A stretch of 64,000 nt of DNA from Cylicocyclus nassatus (Eukaryota > Nematoda > Chromadorea > Rhabditida > Strongylidae), in the NCBI GenBank assembly GCA_958299035.1, contig CATQJL010000112.1, positions 67,487,117 through 67,551,116 of the forward strand. The letters run 5' to 3'. The notes under the pieces were generated by a model. The model ran no database searches, had not been told where the DNA came from, and worked only from the letters and a program-made list of their open reading frames with translations. This document shows, in pieces, positions 12,972 through 23,250 of this stretch. Position 1 is the first letter of the stretch; each line of letters opens with the position of its first letter. Position numbers and translations under genes: made by a program.

Positions 12972-13227
12972 TATATAGTTGTGGCGTCACTAAATTTTGA
13001 AGATTTTCTTTTATTATCGTCGTCAGCTTATCTGACAGTCCCCACGCCAACTGGGCGGCTTCCAGCAACTTCAGATGAGCTGGCACTCCCGGGGTTGCTT
13101 GGGGGTCCCCTCCTCGTTAATGTCCCCCATTTTGAGCATATATAATAGAAAGATAAATAATTCTAGTCAAAGGATCTTTTGTTAAGGGAACAAGGGTAGA
13201 GGGATCAAGTTACGAGAGTAACTCGTA

Positions 13228-13573
13228 GGGACCCGTCATACTTCGCCGAAAAAAGCCCAAAAAAGCCTAAAGAAGCCCAAAAAAGCCCGAAAAAGCCCGA
13301 AAGAGCCGTGACGTTCTTTCCCTTTTGACATTCTTTCCCTTTTCCCATGCTAAGGCATGTGTGTTGATCTCGCAACCGAGTCTTTTTGCTTCATTTTCTG
13401 TCGTCTGCACATCAAAATAATGTCAGAATTCTATCAAAAGTTCGTCTTTGCGTTCCGGCTCTTTCGGACTTTTTTGGGCATTTTCCAGCTTTTTCGGGCT
13501 TTTTTGGTCTTGGGCTTTTTCGGGCTTCTTTGGGCTTTTTCGGGCTCTCTTCGGCGAAGTATAACGGGTCCCG
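13228..13573. mobile_element. TIR element with AAGCCC-rich arms
   Basis: Inverted ends begin GGGACCCGT and continue ATACTTCGCCGAA, then short tandem AAAAAGCCC-type repeats on the left and their complement on the right. TA lies next to both ends. No transposase frame survives between the arms. Confidence 0.7.
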
Positions 13574-13851
13574 TAGACTTGACAAACTTTTCTCAGGCGA
13601 AAAATTCAAATATTAAGCCATTCTTCATGTCGACAGAATATGTGTCAAAATACAAAGCCCCAATTTTACTAGTTAAGAACTCAGGGAATCCATTTTGTCA
13701 TAATTATAATGCATCTCCCACTGTTTGAACTCGCCCTTTGTTTGGTTCCGTTTGGGTGGTTTCCTCTTCGTTTTTTCGCTAGTGAAAGTCTTCCTCAATG
13801 CACACAAAGAGCTTCTCCAACGTTTAGGTGACGACAAGTGGTTCATACATA

Positions 13852-14066
13852 CAGTCGAGTAGATTTTCCGCTTATATAGTGTGCTTGCACTGAAGGTGAA
13901 ATGCGGTAAAATTTACGCGTAAAGAAATAGCTATGCCTGTGGCGCCGGCCATTTGCGCGCGCAAAATGTTGGCATTACTGACGTGGCTAGTTGTTCACTC
14001 GCAAATTTTACCGCATTTCACCTTCAGTGTAAGCACACTATATTAAGCGGAAAATTTACTCGATTG
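13852..14066. mobile_element. Tc1/mariner-type MITE (215 bp)
   Basis: Inverted repeats of about 65 bp start CA(G/A)TCGAGTA and include TGAAGGTGAAATGCGGTAAA in both arms. The element is bounded by TA. The central ~75 bp contains GGCGCCGGCC and GCGCGCGC. It is too short to code. Confidence 0.8.
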
Positions 14067-14454
14067 TAAGCAAGGCATAAGGATAAGATAAAATGTTCTA
14101 CTATTCGTAAGAAATCGCATGCAGTATACATCTTGCTTGTTTAAAAGTGTGGGGCCGAAACGATAAGCTAACTTTTTGACAAGGCAGAGAAAGTATCATT
14201 CATTCTATGACTAAGAGACGCGAGACCGCATTGCACACATTGTCTAAACAAGTTCAATCGTGTAGTTAGCAGATTTATACTTGTCGTTTATCTCGTACAG
14301 GTTTATTCACTCTTTGGAAACAGGGGAGAACAAACTCAAACATGTCAAGACAATGTCCGCAATGCGGTCACGCTCTCCTAGTCGTAGAATAGATGATAAG
14401 ATTTCAACACAGAAGGAAAGTCTGCAACCGGTCTCCAAACGAATCTGGGGGCCG

Positions 14455-14512
14455 ATGATAATATGCATATTATCATGAGCATTGTTGAGCCGGTCATGAC
14501 CGGCTCAACAAT
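14455..14512. repeat. Two adjacent perfect palindromes
   Basis: A 22-bp perfect palindrome centred on ATATGCATAT (14455-14476) is followed after 4 bp by a 32-bp perfect palindrome (14481-14512) with arms ATTGTTGAGCCGGTCA. Neither has a loop. No flanking TIR is seen. Confidence 0.85.
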
Positions 14513-14789
14513 GTAAAATTACCCACAATGAGTTCCTGTTGTCATAGTTACTTTCTACTTTCTTCTCAAACTTTTGATGGTTGCTGCGGATGCTCTACTA
14601 CCGAGAAAGAAGAAAAGCACATGCACTTCCTAACTGTATGTGGAGTAATATTAATAATCAGAATTGAGCGTGAGGTCAGGCGCGCCCGACCTGGGGGGCG
14701 GGGCGTATTGGGGTAAGAGCAAGGGGGCGTACTCAAGGAGCGAATTTTTTCAAAAAAGTGAGGAAATACTGCGATCAAGTAAGGTGAAG

Positions 14790-15262
14790 AAGGAAAGCGC
14801 TTTAATTTCACAACTCCACTAGAGGAATGACTGCCGTGAACAACATGCTTAACACATGATTAACTCGACTAAAGAAACCTCAGCCAAATTTCAATTCTTC
14901 TACATTACACATGCCGTAAGGCCATCAAAGCTTTTCATGTAACTTGTATGATTTCTGTAATCAGCACCTCAACGACCTTTACATTACGCATTACATTTCC
15001 TAATCTTTGCTAACGTTTAAAAAGCATGATTTACAAACATGATTAGTTTGGTTATAAAAGTGAGAGAAGTCAGCCTTCTTATATTTATAACAAAGTAATA
15101 CTCTTTATGCAGTCTATGGCAGAAATTGGACTTCATATCGCCTTCAAATAATGGACTCAGAAGTGCTGCTAAGATGTTAATCGTCGCGTTTTCTACCTCG
15201 AGTATTTCAACACCACCGATCACCACAAAGCCAAAACAAGTCGATGTAAGCTCAAACACCTA
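14790..15262 (+). repeat. Decayed segment duplicated at 52.6 and 56.1 kb, copy 1a
   Basis: The start (GCGCT...CACAACTCC, near 14797-14822) resembles 52575-52620. The end (15195-15262, with GCGTTTTC, CCACCGATCA and AGTCGATGTAAGC) resembles 56068-56150 in the same orientation, including a GTAAGC donor-like site. In this copy the last part reads in frame as a Ser/Thr/Pro-rich peptide, STSSISTPPITTKPKQVD. It appears to be a remnant of a gene-like sequence present twice in the window. Function unknown. Confidence 0.45.
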
Positions 15263-15265
15263 TTA

Positions 15266-16200
15266 TAGGGTGGCGCAAAAGTCTAGGAGCTTACTTTGCA
15301 GTGCTGTAAATCAAGAAACTACTGATGGTTTTAACTCCAAGTTTGTGCCTCATATTGCCGCAATCATCCACCACGAATCACACACACTTTGGCTGACTAA
15401 AAATGCTTGCCATACTTTTTTGTAGAAGTTGGATTTATAAACAAGTGCTCTGCAAAGCGGGAAAATCGAAATTTTTGGTCTTTACAACTTATTTTGTGGC
15501 TGAAGATATAGTGGATATCCCAGAGCACTTCGATGTAACAATGTAGAGGGGACTTTGCGCTATCAATTCGTAGTCGTTGCGTTTTCAGATACAATTCTTT
15601 CGGAAACGCAAAATAAAAATTTGCGCATACTACCTGCGTGCCAGTGGCCATTTTTCACTAAAATAAATTTGAAAGCTGTAGGAGCACAGCAGGCACTGAA
15701 TTCTAGGCTACATTCTTTCCATGAGTCTTCTATGCAAGCATGTACTTGAGTTCGTTCGACCAAGCAATTTCAATACTTTTCAGATTATGTTTCTTTGCTC
15801 CCGTTCACGCAATCGCATCCAGATCTCCAGTATACATTGTACACTCGCCTTTAATTAAAATTCCAAAATTTTTTCCTAAACATTGCAAAAAAAAATTTTG
15901 TCGCAGTACATTGTAGCCAAAAGCTTGCTCTATCACACCTCACATTTGCCTGGTGAAAGAAACAGTCATCGTAAAGGCGTGGGACAAATTTCATCATGAC
16001 TGCCTGCGTGCCACGATAGGCGGACTCGCCAAAATTTTGAAGGGCTGTTGAAGCCAGACGAGGCAATATCAAAATTTGAGAGCAGAGCTGCATTTGTAAA
16101 GGTTCAATTTATGTGTGCACCGAATTTTTTGTTCCTAGGGCACTTTCCTTCTGATTTCATCTGAAAAAATACTAGGCTCCCAGACTTTTGCCCCACCCTG
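15266..16200. mobile_element. Mariner-like element (935 bp)
   Basis: Ends are inverted repeats of about 28 bp (left TAGGGTGGCGCAAAAGTCTA; right the complement of CAGACTTTTGCCCCACCCTG), flanked by TA. The size and ends fit an internally deleted or decayed mariner. Frames inside are short and none shows the DDD/E motifs. Confidence 0.8.
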
Positions 16201-16252
16201 TAATCTTCGAGATTTATGCTAGCGAATTATATGAAACTAAGGTGTAAAAGTT

Positions 16253-16968
16253 AGAAACCATTATCCGTCGGAATCCGGCGCTGACCTTAGCTACAGTATA
16301 TAGCTAACGCGACCATAAAAGACGACCGAGCTACCTCTTATCTTTCCTTTGGCTATGAATCTTACTTATTACATATGAATCTTACCACATCATCAGGTCA
16401 TCTTGAAACTATATTTTGTCTTGTTTACTCTCTGGTCTTGCCATGGTATTGAAAATTCTCCTCATCTTGGATACTCTCCCAATATACCATAAGGTGGGAA
16501 TACTAAGGAACTGATGTTTCTCTAAGATATCTCATGGAATTTATCAATATTGAGATACCCCAATAACTTTTCGCCAGAATATAAAAGGGTTTATTTGATG
16601 AAGTTAGTAGAACCTCTGCTTCCCAAAGCATGTACATTCAGGGAGATGAAGTCATCCTTATCAATGACAGTCTTATTCTGGAATCCTTAACAACAAAAAG
16701 AACTCGTAAATGATACTTTACGTCATCTATCAACATCAGTTGTTAGCAAACTTAGGTCCTCATTCATTATGAATACGGATAGCGAAATGATTAGTTATAT
16801 ATAAGACCCAGAGGATAAACAACAAATCATATCAAATACAGGACCACTTTATGACCTGATAAGTAATATCAATGGAGAAGTGAGAGGCAGCCGGGTTGCC
16901 TTTTATGGTCGCGTTAGCTATATCCTGTAGCTAAGGTCAGCGCCGGATTCCGACGAATAATGGTTTCT
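16253..16968. mobile_element. TIR element with perfect 9-bp target duplication
   Basis: Inverted repeats of about 75 bp start AGAAACCATTAT and contain CGGAATCCGGCGCTGACC in both arms. The direct repeat GTAAAAGTT sits exactly at both outer edges (16244-16252 and 16969-16977). A 9-bp target duplication with long TIRs fits Mutator-like (or Merlin-type, 8-9 bp) transposition. The 716-bp copy has no transposase. The intact duplication suggests a fairly recent insertion. Confidence 0.85.
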
Positions 16969-16998
16969 GTAAAAGTTCCCTCGATGATAAACTTAATC

Positions 16999-17150
16999 GG
17001 GTTAGGCGCAACCCCTGAAAAGGTCAGGCTGCCTGAGCTTTTCAGGAGTTGCGCCTGAACCCCCTTGACTTGCCTTCAAAATGCAGAAATCGCTCCATTC
17101 CTGATATAATTATAGAGCTCGTAGCTTTTTCTTGCTACGAGCTCTATAAT
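16999..17150. repeat. Two strong hairpins
   Basis: A long imperfect hairpin at 16999-17062 pairs TTAGGCGCAAC with GTTGCGCCTGA and CCTGAAAAG with CTTTTCAGG. A second at 17109-17150 has a perfect 17-bp stem (ATTATAGAGCTCGTAGC) around an 8-nt T-rich loop. Both are probably remnants of small foldback elements. Confidence 0.75.
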
Positions 17151-17157
17151 CAATGGA

Positions 17158-17420
17158 AATTTGGAACCGAACGCCCACTACAAAAATAATGTTTTGATAA
17201 GCCCATACAGAACGAAATCATCCGTGAAATTACGTGTGATTGTAACAGAAAATCGGGCGTACAGTTAAATGAAAACTCTCTAGAGAAGGATGATATCCTT
17301 CTGTCACACTCTGGGGTTCCGGAAATTAAGAGGAGGAAGAAAGAGTCGTTTGAGGGCTCTCGTAGGGGGAAGGGGGATCGTTTACGAAAGACTTGTGCCT
17401 GACCTCTTGCTCAATTCTGT
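17158..17420 (+). repeat. Decayed coding segment, copy 1b
   Basis: This segment is clearly related to 56210-56520 in the same orientation. Conserved pieces include AAATTTGGA(A/G)CCGAAC, AAAATCGGGCGTACAG and the frame KSGVQ...NSLEK(D/N)DI followed by a Lys/Arg-rich tail and a stop. A one-base deletion near 17195 relative to the other copy breaks the frame. The family is unknown to me. It could be an old gene duplicate or the coding part of a mobile element. Confidence 0.5.
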
Positions 17421-17825
17421 TAATAATGTGGAAGAAATCCAAGTTAGCATTTGCCGCGCTCCACTCGTCAAAAGGTGCGCCTGTGCAGTCTTGATTGGCG
17501 CGGTCTTCATTATTCTGAATTTGCAACTTTGATTTCTCGTTTTCATCGCCAAATTCTTCGGGGGAATCGAGCGTAGGATTCTTAGGTTTGGCTATGTAGT
17601 ATGGGGTACTGTTGCCGGTAAAGGTTTAGTGTTTCTTGTTCCTGAGAAACCAGGTGGAAAATACCAGCTATCGTAAGACTAGGAGACTCAAGTAAGCTCT
17701 GCACAGATTGTCTGAACAAGCATGGACTTGTTCCTTTTGGTTCCAGCTGAAATGTAAGTCTAATGCTGCAAGTTGAACTTGTTAAGCAAATTCAAGTTTG
17801 TTCGGACAATATGTGCAAAATGTTC

Positions 17826-17863
17826 GAGTCTTCTATAGAAGACTCCCGAAACTATAGTTTCGG
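17826..17863. repeat. Back-to-back perfect palindromes
   Basis: GAGTCTTCTATAGAAGACTC (20 bp) is followed directly by CCGAAACTATAGTTTCGG (18 bp). Both are perfect and loopless and share a CTATAG centre. They lie about 100 bp upstream of the start of the next gene. A role in its regulation is possible but unproven. Confidence 0.85.
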
Positions 17864-17964
17864 GATTTTTTTGCTCGGTGTAGCGGCAAGAGTCTTTTGT
17901 ACTGAGCGTGTTGTTACTATTGAACGTTTAGTTTGGCTCATGTCAGTATTCACCATAGTTCCAG

Positions 17965-19551
17965 ATGGCTGAAAATTCAAGTGATCCGCACGAAGAGGAC
18001 AGGAATGCAGAGGAAACACAAGAAGTTGAAATTGAGCCAGTAAACACCTCCGCGGAATTAGGAGCGCTTCAGCAATCACCACAGATGGACGAGTCGGATA
18101 TCGCTGAAATGAGTATGATTGCTGCACAAATCGAAGCTGCTGAAGAATTTGACTTGACTTTTGAGGTTTGTAACGATTTTCTGTTAAAATTTCCTTAGAG
18201 AAATTTTTTTCATTTTGATGGAGCCGAGAAGTCGAACTTTCCTTTTGTTTGATGTAAAAAATGAATCTGAGCTAACAGTGCTCTGTTTTGTTCAAAAACT
18301 CGAATTCAAATACTTGTTCAAGTTTTCAAACATGTAGCCTCTATCTAATTTCTTAAGACCGTGGACACCTCCGACATGCAACCGGTAGAAGAAAGGCCAA
18401 AAAGTCGACGTCGTTCAAAAGAAGTCAGCCCGCTTCATGTGAGCGATCGGCAAGAGATCGAAGAGTTTTTGGAGGAAGGATTGAATGAATCAGCAGTAGG
18501 TCATTGATACCATTATTGTCGTTCTTAACCTTACATTTTTTTCGTTTCTTGAAGCTAAAGCATGTGAACCCGCACTGGGAAAGTTAAGTGCTTTTGAAGA
18601 TTTTAGATTCGCATATCTTTGCTCAAAACTAGGAGATTTGAATACAAATATCTCGGAGGAAACAGACTCTTAATTCTTTTGAGAAGTCTAGTATCGCACG
18701 AAATAGATGATAGTCCCTGAGGGATCCACACTTGCGTAGATTCGATTTCTACGAATTGAGAAGTCTAAATTGGAACTCATGACTAATTTCCAAGAAGTAT
18801 TTTGAGTACAAACCAACGAAAATTACCTTTTGGTGCCTATTTCTTTGCCCCCTTAGACATCATAAGATCAGGTTCCGGCAGTTTTCAACAATAATTTGTA
18901 ATGATTGGCAGTGTTCTGATAGATGACTATCTTTGATTTTCAGCAGAATATTTTCTTATAAATCTTCCTCCTGTACCTCAATCATATTTATTCAATTCCA
19001 AAAGCAAACTGCAATCTGAAGTTAGTAGACATACCCGTACATTATAAACCTCATTCTCTTAAAAAATCAATCTAGTTTCTTGTGAGTGAGCGTAAGATCG
19101 AGAAATTTGTGTAAATTAGCGCCTAGAGACTGAAAATGAGTTGAGTTTATTTTAGGTTGCAAAACTGAATGAGAAAGCGAACACTTCAGTAGCAGAAGCT
19201 CTCCTAGGCGAATGGGGCAGCCCGATGGTGAATCCACAACGATCTTCTCAGAGACTGCTGCACTCACTAGAGCGGCAGACTGTACTGAAGGAAGCGTTCG
19301 CTGCTTCTACACCGAAGAGTCGTCCACCGCTGAAGGAAATGGCTCGCATCCCAACAAACAAAAGGAAACGTCCCTCAAGTTCGACAGTGGAAAATGATGC
19401 ACCATCTCCTACTCGTAAGAGGCTTCCAAGTCCTCTCGGCGCTTCTGAAAATGGAGAAGAGACCGAAGCACCAAGGAGGAGGACAGCAAGTCTTTCAAAG
19501 GAAAGTGGATTGACGTTACCCGAGGATGTCCTAAAGGCTCGTAACGTTTGA
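17965..19551 (+). CDS. Ser-Pro-rich basic protein, 244 aa, three exons
   Basis: Exons 17965-18165, 18358-18495 and 19156-19551 join in phase 0 to give 244 residues, ending TGA. The ATG sits directly after TTCCAG, which suits a spliced-leader trans-splice acceptor. The N-terminal part is acidic (many Glu/Asp), the middle contains PKSRRRSKE, and the last exon is rich in Lys, Arg, Ser and Pro with an NLS-like NKRKR. Six Ser/Thr-Pro sites occur (for example QQSPQ, EVSPL, WGSPM, STPKS, PSPTRK, LPSPL); PSPTRK matches a full CDK site. The exon 2 acceptor ends AAG rather than CAG, which is uncommon. Family is not recognised. A CDK-regulated nuclear factor is likely; nematode SLD-2, a replication factor of similar size from memory, is one candidate but not shown. 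Confidence 0.6.
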
Positions 19552-19720
19552 CTCTCTTGTTTTCAGTTTCATGCAATTTTATTTTGATTTTCTTATCTGC
19601 TTTGCATGCTTTGAGTTAGCTTTAACGTCTCAGAGTGTTTATGATATTCCCATCTCCTCTTAACCCAAATCGGTCACTCATATATTATTCGCAATATTTC
19701 TATCATGGCATAATTAGGGG

Positions 19721-19903
19721 TTTCAATCTGAGTGTCACGCTCGACGCGGTTCAGGTCCTCGCGAGCAGCTGCTTCTCTCAAGTGTCTCACGTGGGTACAA
19801 TATCGCACCACCAAGGGCGAAGGCAGACATTGTGCCATGTCAGAAACCCTGGAGGCGGCTCGCGAGGACCTGAACCACGTCCACCGTGACCCTCAGACTG
19901 AAA
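19721..19903. mobile_element. Foldback element (183 bp)
   Basis: Arms of about 50 bp start TTTCA(A/G)TCTGAG and contain GGTTCAGGTCCTCGCGAG as a perfect inverted pair. It lies just downstream of the preceding gene. There is no coding capacity. Confidence 0.75.
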
Positions 19904-20516
19904 ACATTGCAGTCATCATGCCGTTTATAATCTGCTTACGTTACATGCTTTTTGTCAATTTTCATACTACTGCATGCTTACAGCACTCTAAACTATTGTT
20001 GCTTCTTTGTTTGCTTCCGAACTCTATGTTGTTAGGTTTGATTGATGCAGTCAAGCTTTTGCTTTTGAAGCATCTATTGAGTCATATAATACCTTGTGAT
20101 TACTCCTTACTACGCTTTCTAGTGTTTTTTTTCAAACATTAAGTGGTACAAGTTCTTTTTTGAAGATAAAATAAATCAAATGCAATTATTTGTTGTTAAG
20201 TGATGAGGTAATCTAATGGTCAGATCGTATAAGTCAGATCTCAGACGCAAGGGAAATCCACTTGTAGCGTTTCATCTTCATTATAGCTGTTTGACCTAAG
20301 CCGCCCGACCACGACAATATAATAGAGACAGAGCTTAAACCTAGTACTTTAGACTTTCGATAAAAGACGAGTGGTTTGAAACCTCCACTACTAAACAGGG
20401 TCGGAGAGGAAGTCCTTGAACACGTTTTTTTTATACCGTAATCACGAAACTAGCAAAATGATTGATTAAAAGCAATAAATAATGTTTACCCAACAGTTTA
20501 GTACATAAACATAATT

Positions 20517-20790
20517 TCACAATTCAAAGATGGCTCCTTCAACGCGAACACAAGCTTGAAGACGCTTGAAAAGCCCTTTGAAGTAGCATGAATGTACTCC
20601 ACGTCGACTTCCTCCCACGCCTCTTAAAGGACACGTTGTAGAAACTTTACGGTCTTCTGTAGGTGAGAGCAGCAGCCTCAAAAAGTGACCACATGTTATA
20701 GTTGGGGGGATTCATGTCCGGCAAACGGGTTATTAAGTCCTCAACGTTCCTCCCAGTCGACATGCTTGATTAACATTCGCCTTGTGCGCA
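20517..20790 (-). pseudogene. Tc1/mariner-type transposase relic (DDE C-terminus)
   Basis: Read on the minus strand, this region gives LPDMNPPNYNMWSLFEAA (from ~20722 down), then EAWEEVDVEYIHATSKG and finally KRLQACVRVEGAIFEL before a stop at 20517. This is the typical end of IS630/Tc1/mariner transposases, where a PDLNPxDY-W motif is followed by a helical tail. An in-frame stop and at least two frameshifts break it, and the N-terminal DNA-binding part is missing. It is a dead fragment. Confidence 0.75.
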
Positions 20791-20836
20791 GGTGCGCAAG
20801 AAACGCTCCTCAGACAATCGCAAATGACTTACGGGG

Positions 20837-20967
20837 AAAACTGAAGTTCTAAAACTTCCCGGGGGCACTCCTATTGGAGCTACCAGATAGGGCGGGACCA
20901 GGTAGGGTGGCCCACTCTACCTGGTCTAATAGGAGCGTGTCCCAGAAGTTTTAGAAGTTTAGTTTTC
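20837..20967. mobile_element. Foldback element (131 bp)
   Basis: Arms pair AAAACT(G/A)AA and TTCTAAAACTTC with their complements, then CTCCTATT(G/A)GA with TC(C/T)AATAGGAG. It lies directly next to the transposase relic and may belong to the same remnant. Confidence 0.65.
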
Positions 20968-22090
20968 ATGGAAAAGTATCAACAACGCCTAGGTTTGAGC
21001 ACTTGGAACTTGCAAATTGTGATCATGCATTTGTTGTTTCAAATGGACGATTTACTAGCGCAAGTGTAAATCATTGTTTGATCGACTGGATCATGGATAT
21101 ATTAGCTGCTTGAACATGTACATCTGCTGGTGAATTTGTGTGTCTCATGTTATGTGATGGCGCTAATTAATTCGTTATCTTTAATTCTGTACAATACTAA
21201 GATATTGAGAGCCGATGTTTGGTGTTTTAGGTCCATAAACTTTTTCTGATGTACATAAAACTTTTTGCTGGGCACTTTTTGCTCGGTGTTTGATGTCTTA
21301 GCTTTATAGATACTTCACTGATGCCGATAAATATCGCAACATCATGCTTGGTGCGATGTCGCTTATTATTGTAAATTCACTGGCAAGAACATAACAGCTT
21401 TTGATACCACCCTAAAGATGTGGAGATGTGTATCACTCGGCGCATCTTTGAACGCTGTCTTCAAATTTGTACACCTGAAAGCACCTGAAGATAGATGATA
21501 TTTGTATCAGGTACACTGGCTACAAAGGATAGAGCACCACCAGGACCCGGCACAGATCGTTTGGACGCAGGCTGGACTCCGTTTTTTGGGACAAAACAGT
21601 GGGATATCGTTTTTGCGGGATCCGGGGTTGAGCCCCTTGAAAAAATGTGTACATGCATTACAGAGAAGCATGTGGAGGAAAACTGCACATATGTACAGTG
21701 TGCAAGACAATTCATCACACTTCCTGTAGCGCCAGGAGCGAGTACTCATCAAGCACAACCTTTGAAGACAGTTATTACACGTTGGACGTGCTTTATCATG
21801 TCTTGCGAAAAGCGCGCGCTATTTGAAAGCAAAGCCAAAATTGGCAAATTGCTTGCTTAGGCTCCCGCCAGAGTGCCGAAGCCATGCCAGCGCTACGCCA
21901 GCGCCGAGCTAGCGTTTCGATCGATACACGTGTATTTCGTTGGGGCGGGGTCCTGGCTGAGAACTAGGTCAGCTAGCCCTGCCCCAACGAAGCCATGCCA
22001 GTTACAGCGCAGAGAGACAAGTTTATGACACCAAATTTGGACTATAGGCATAGAATATTTTATTCACGGAAGAATTATGTAACAAGTTCT
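20968..22090. other. No gene supported; one GC-rich hairpin
   Basis: A 121-codon open frame at 21495-21860 (plus) overlaps open frames on the other strand and has no domain or splice support. At about 21938-21990 a hairpin pairs TCGTTGGGGC with GCCCCAACGA. Confidence 0.4.
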
Positions 22091-22091
22091 G

Positions 22092-22252
22092 AATATACGT
22101 TGTCCGCGCTGCGCGCGGAGAGCAACGCTGTTGCGTCCAGTGAAGATAGTTGAGCGCAGAGAAAAACAGGCGGCGAGAGTGCACGGGGAAAGAGGAGTGA
22201 CGCGCAATACACACCTTGCGCACTCTCCGCGCCCTGCGCGGACGGCCTATAC
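22092..22252. mobile_element. GC-rich foldback element
   Basis: GTCCGCGCTGCGCGCGGAGAG near the left end pairs imperfectly with CTCTCCGCGCCCTGCGCGGAC at the right end. The loop of about 100 bp is not coding. Confidence 0.6.
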
Positions 22253-22319
22253 TTATATGAAGTAGTACCTTTTTCAAAACTAGTTCGTTTCCAGACGGCC
22301 ACCAGACGATCTGAGATCG

Positions 22320-22810
22320 TCTGGAGCATATATTTTTGTAAGTGCACATAAGTTTCGGATTTTCTATCAAGAACGGATTCAACGGATTCCTCGGTCAAGA
22401 ATTTATCCCTGAGCCCGAAGACATTTTCATATCGTTGCCTTTTTCTTGTTTTTTGCCTCAATCTTCGCTTTGTTAGACATCACGCTCCAATGGCAAGCTT
22501 TTATGCATGCGTAGTATTCAGCTTCACTTTCAACTTTCATTCTTATTTCACGTTTTTTCTTCCAGACTAGTAACTTTTTATGCTTCCATCTTCTCGTAAG
22601 TTGATAGTTCCGATAAGGACCAAAGTGAACTTCGCCAAATTGGAAGTCAGGAGGGACTTCGTTTTCAAAAACTCTAGAAACCGACTCGTGCTGGGCCCTG
22701 AACACCACCCGTAAAAAACCGCATAGGTTTTTTTACAGCTTCTCGCTAACATTATGTCATTCGAAGTTTGAAAAACTTGGGCTTTCACACGCATAACTTC
22801 TTTCAGTGAG
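22320..22810 (-). pseudogene. Decayed minus-strand coding region, family unknown
   Basis: Three stretches in different minus-strand frames follow one another with protein-like composition: MRVKAQVFQTSNDIMLARSC (from 22794), then VPPDFQFGEVHFGPYRNYQ and KVESEAEYYACIKACHW (22650-22470), then RQRYENVFGLRDKFLTEES (22440-22380). Frame changes of one or two bases separate them and the distances are too short for introns, so this looks like a frameshifted gene or retro-pseudogene. I do not recognise the family. Confidence 0.4.
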
Positions 22811-22895
22811 GTTGTTCCACAGAAGAAGAAAGCAGATTGAAATTAGCGTTCAAAGACTTTGCTAGCGTTGCCTCTTTACTTGGTTGAACAGTTAA

Positions 22896-23250
22896 AGGCA
22901 GCGTCCAGGCAGATCTGGACCTATGGGGCTTTTACGTGGAAAGTACTTTTGGGGCCCTAACTAAGGCACTGCCCAAGCGGCAGCTCAGGTAGTGCAGTAA
23001 TGGCTGAGATATTCCCCTCAAAACTGGACCCCGCGACCGTGTTTTGCATGGATTCATGGCGCAAAGCGTGGATCCTGGCGCGAAACTGACATGAATCCAT
23101 GCGAATACGTTCGTGGGGGCAGTTTCGAGGGGAATATCTCAGCCATTAGAGCACTACCTGAGCTGCCGCTTGGGCAGTGCCTTAGCTAGGGCCCTAAAAG
23201 TACTTTCCACGTAAAAGCCCCATAGGTCCAGATCTGCCTGGACGCTGCTT
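22896..23250. mobile_element. TTAA-flanked TIR element (355 bp)
   Basis: Inverted repeats of about 150 bp start A(G/A)GCAGCGTCCAGGCAGATC, and TTAA lies at both edges (22892-22895 and 23251-23254). The central loop is about 60 bp. The TTAA target is typical of piggyBac-type transposition, so this may be a piggyBac-mobilised MITE. A 356-bp relative lies at 34563-34918. Confidence 0.8.

Noticed and set aside
12552..13145. 197-codon plus-strand frame
   Set aside because: It runs through a complete foldback MITE (12804-12971) and has no domain or splice support.
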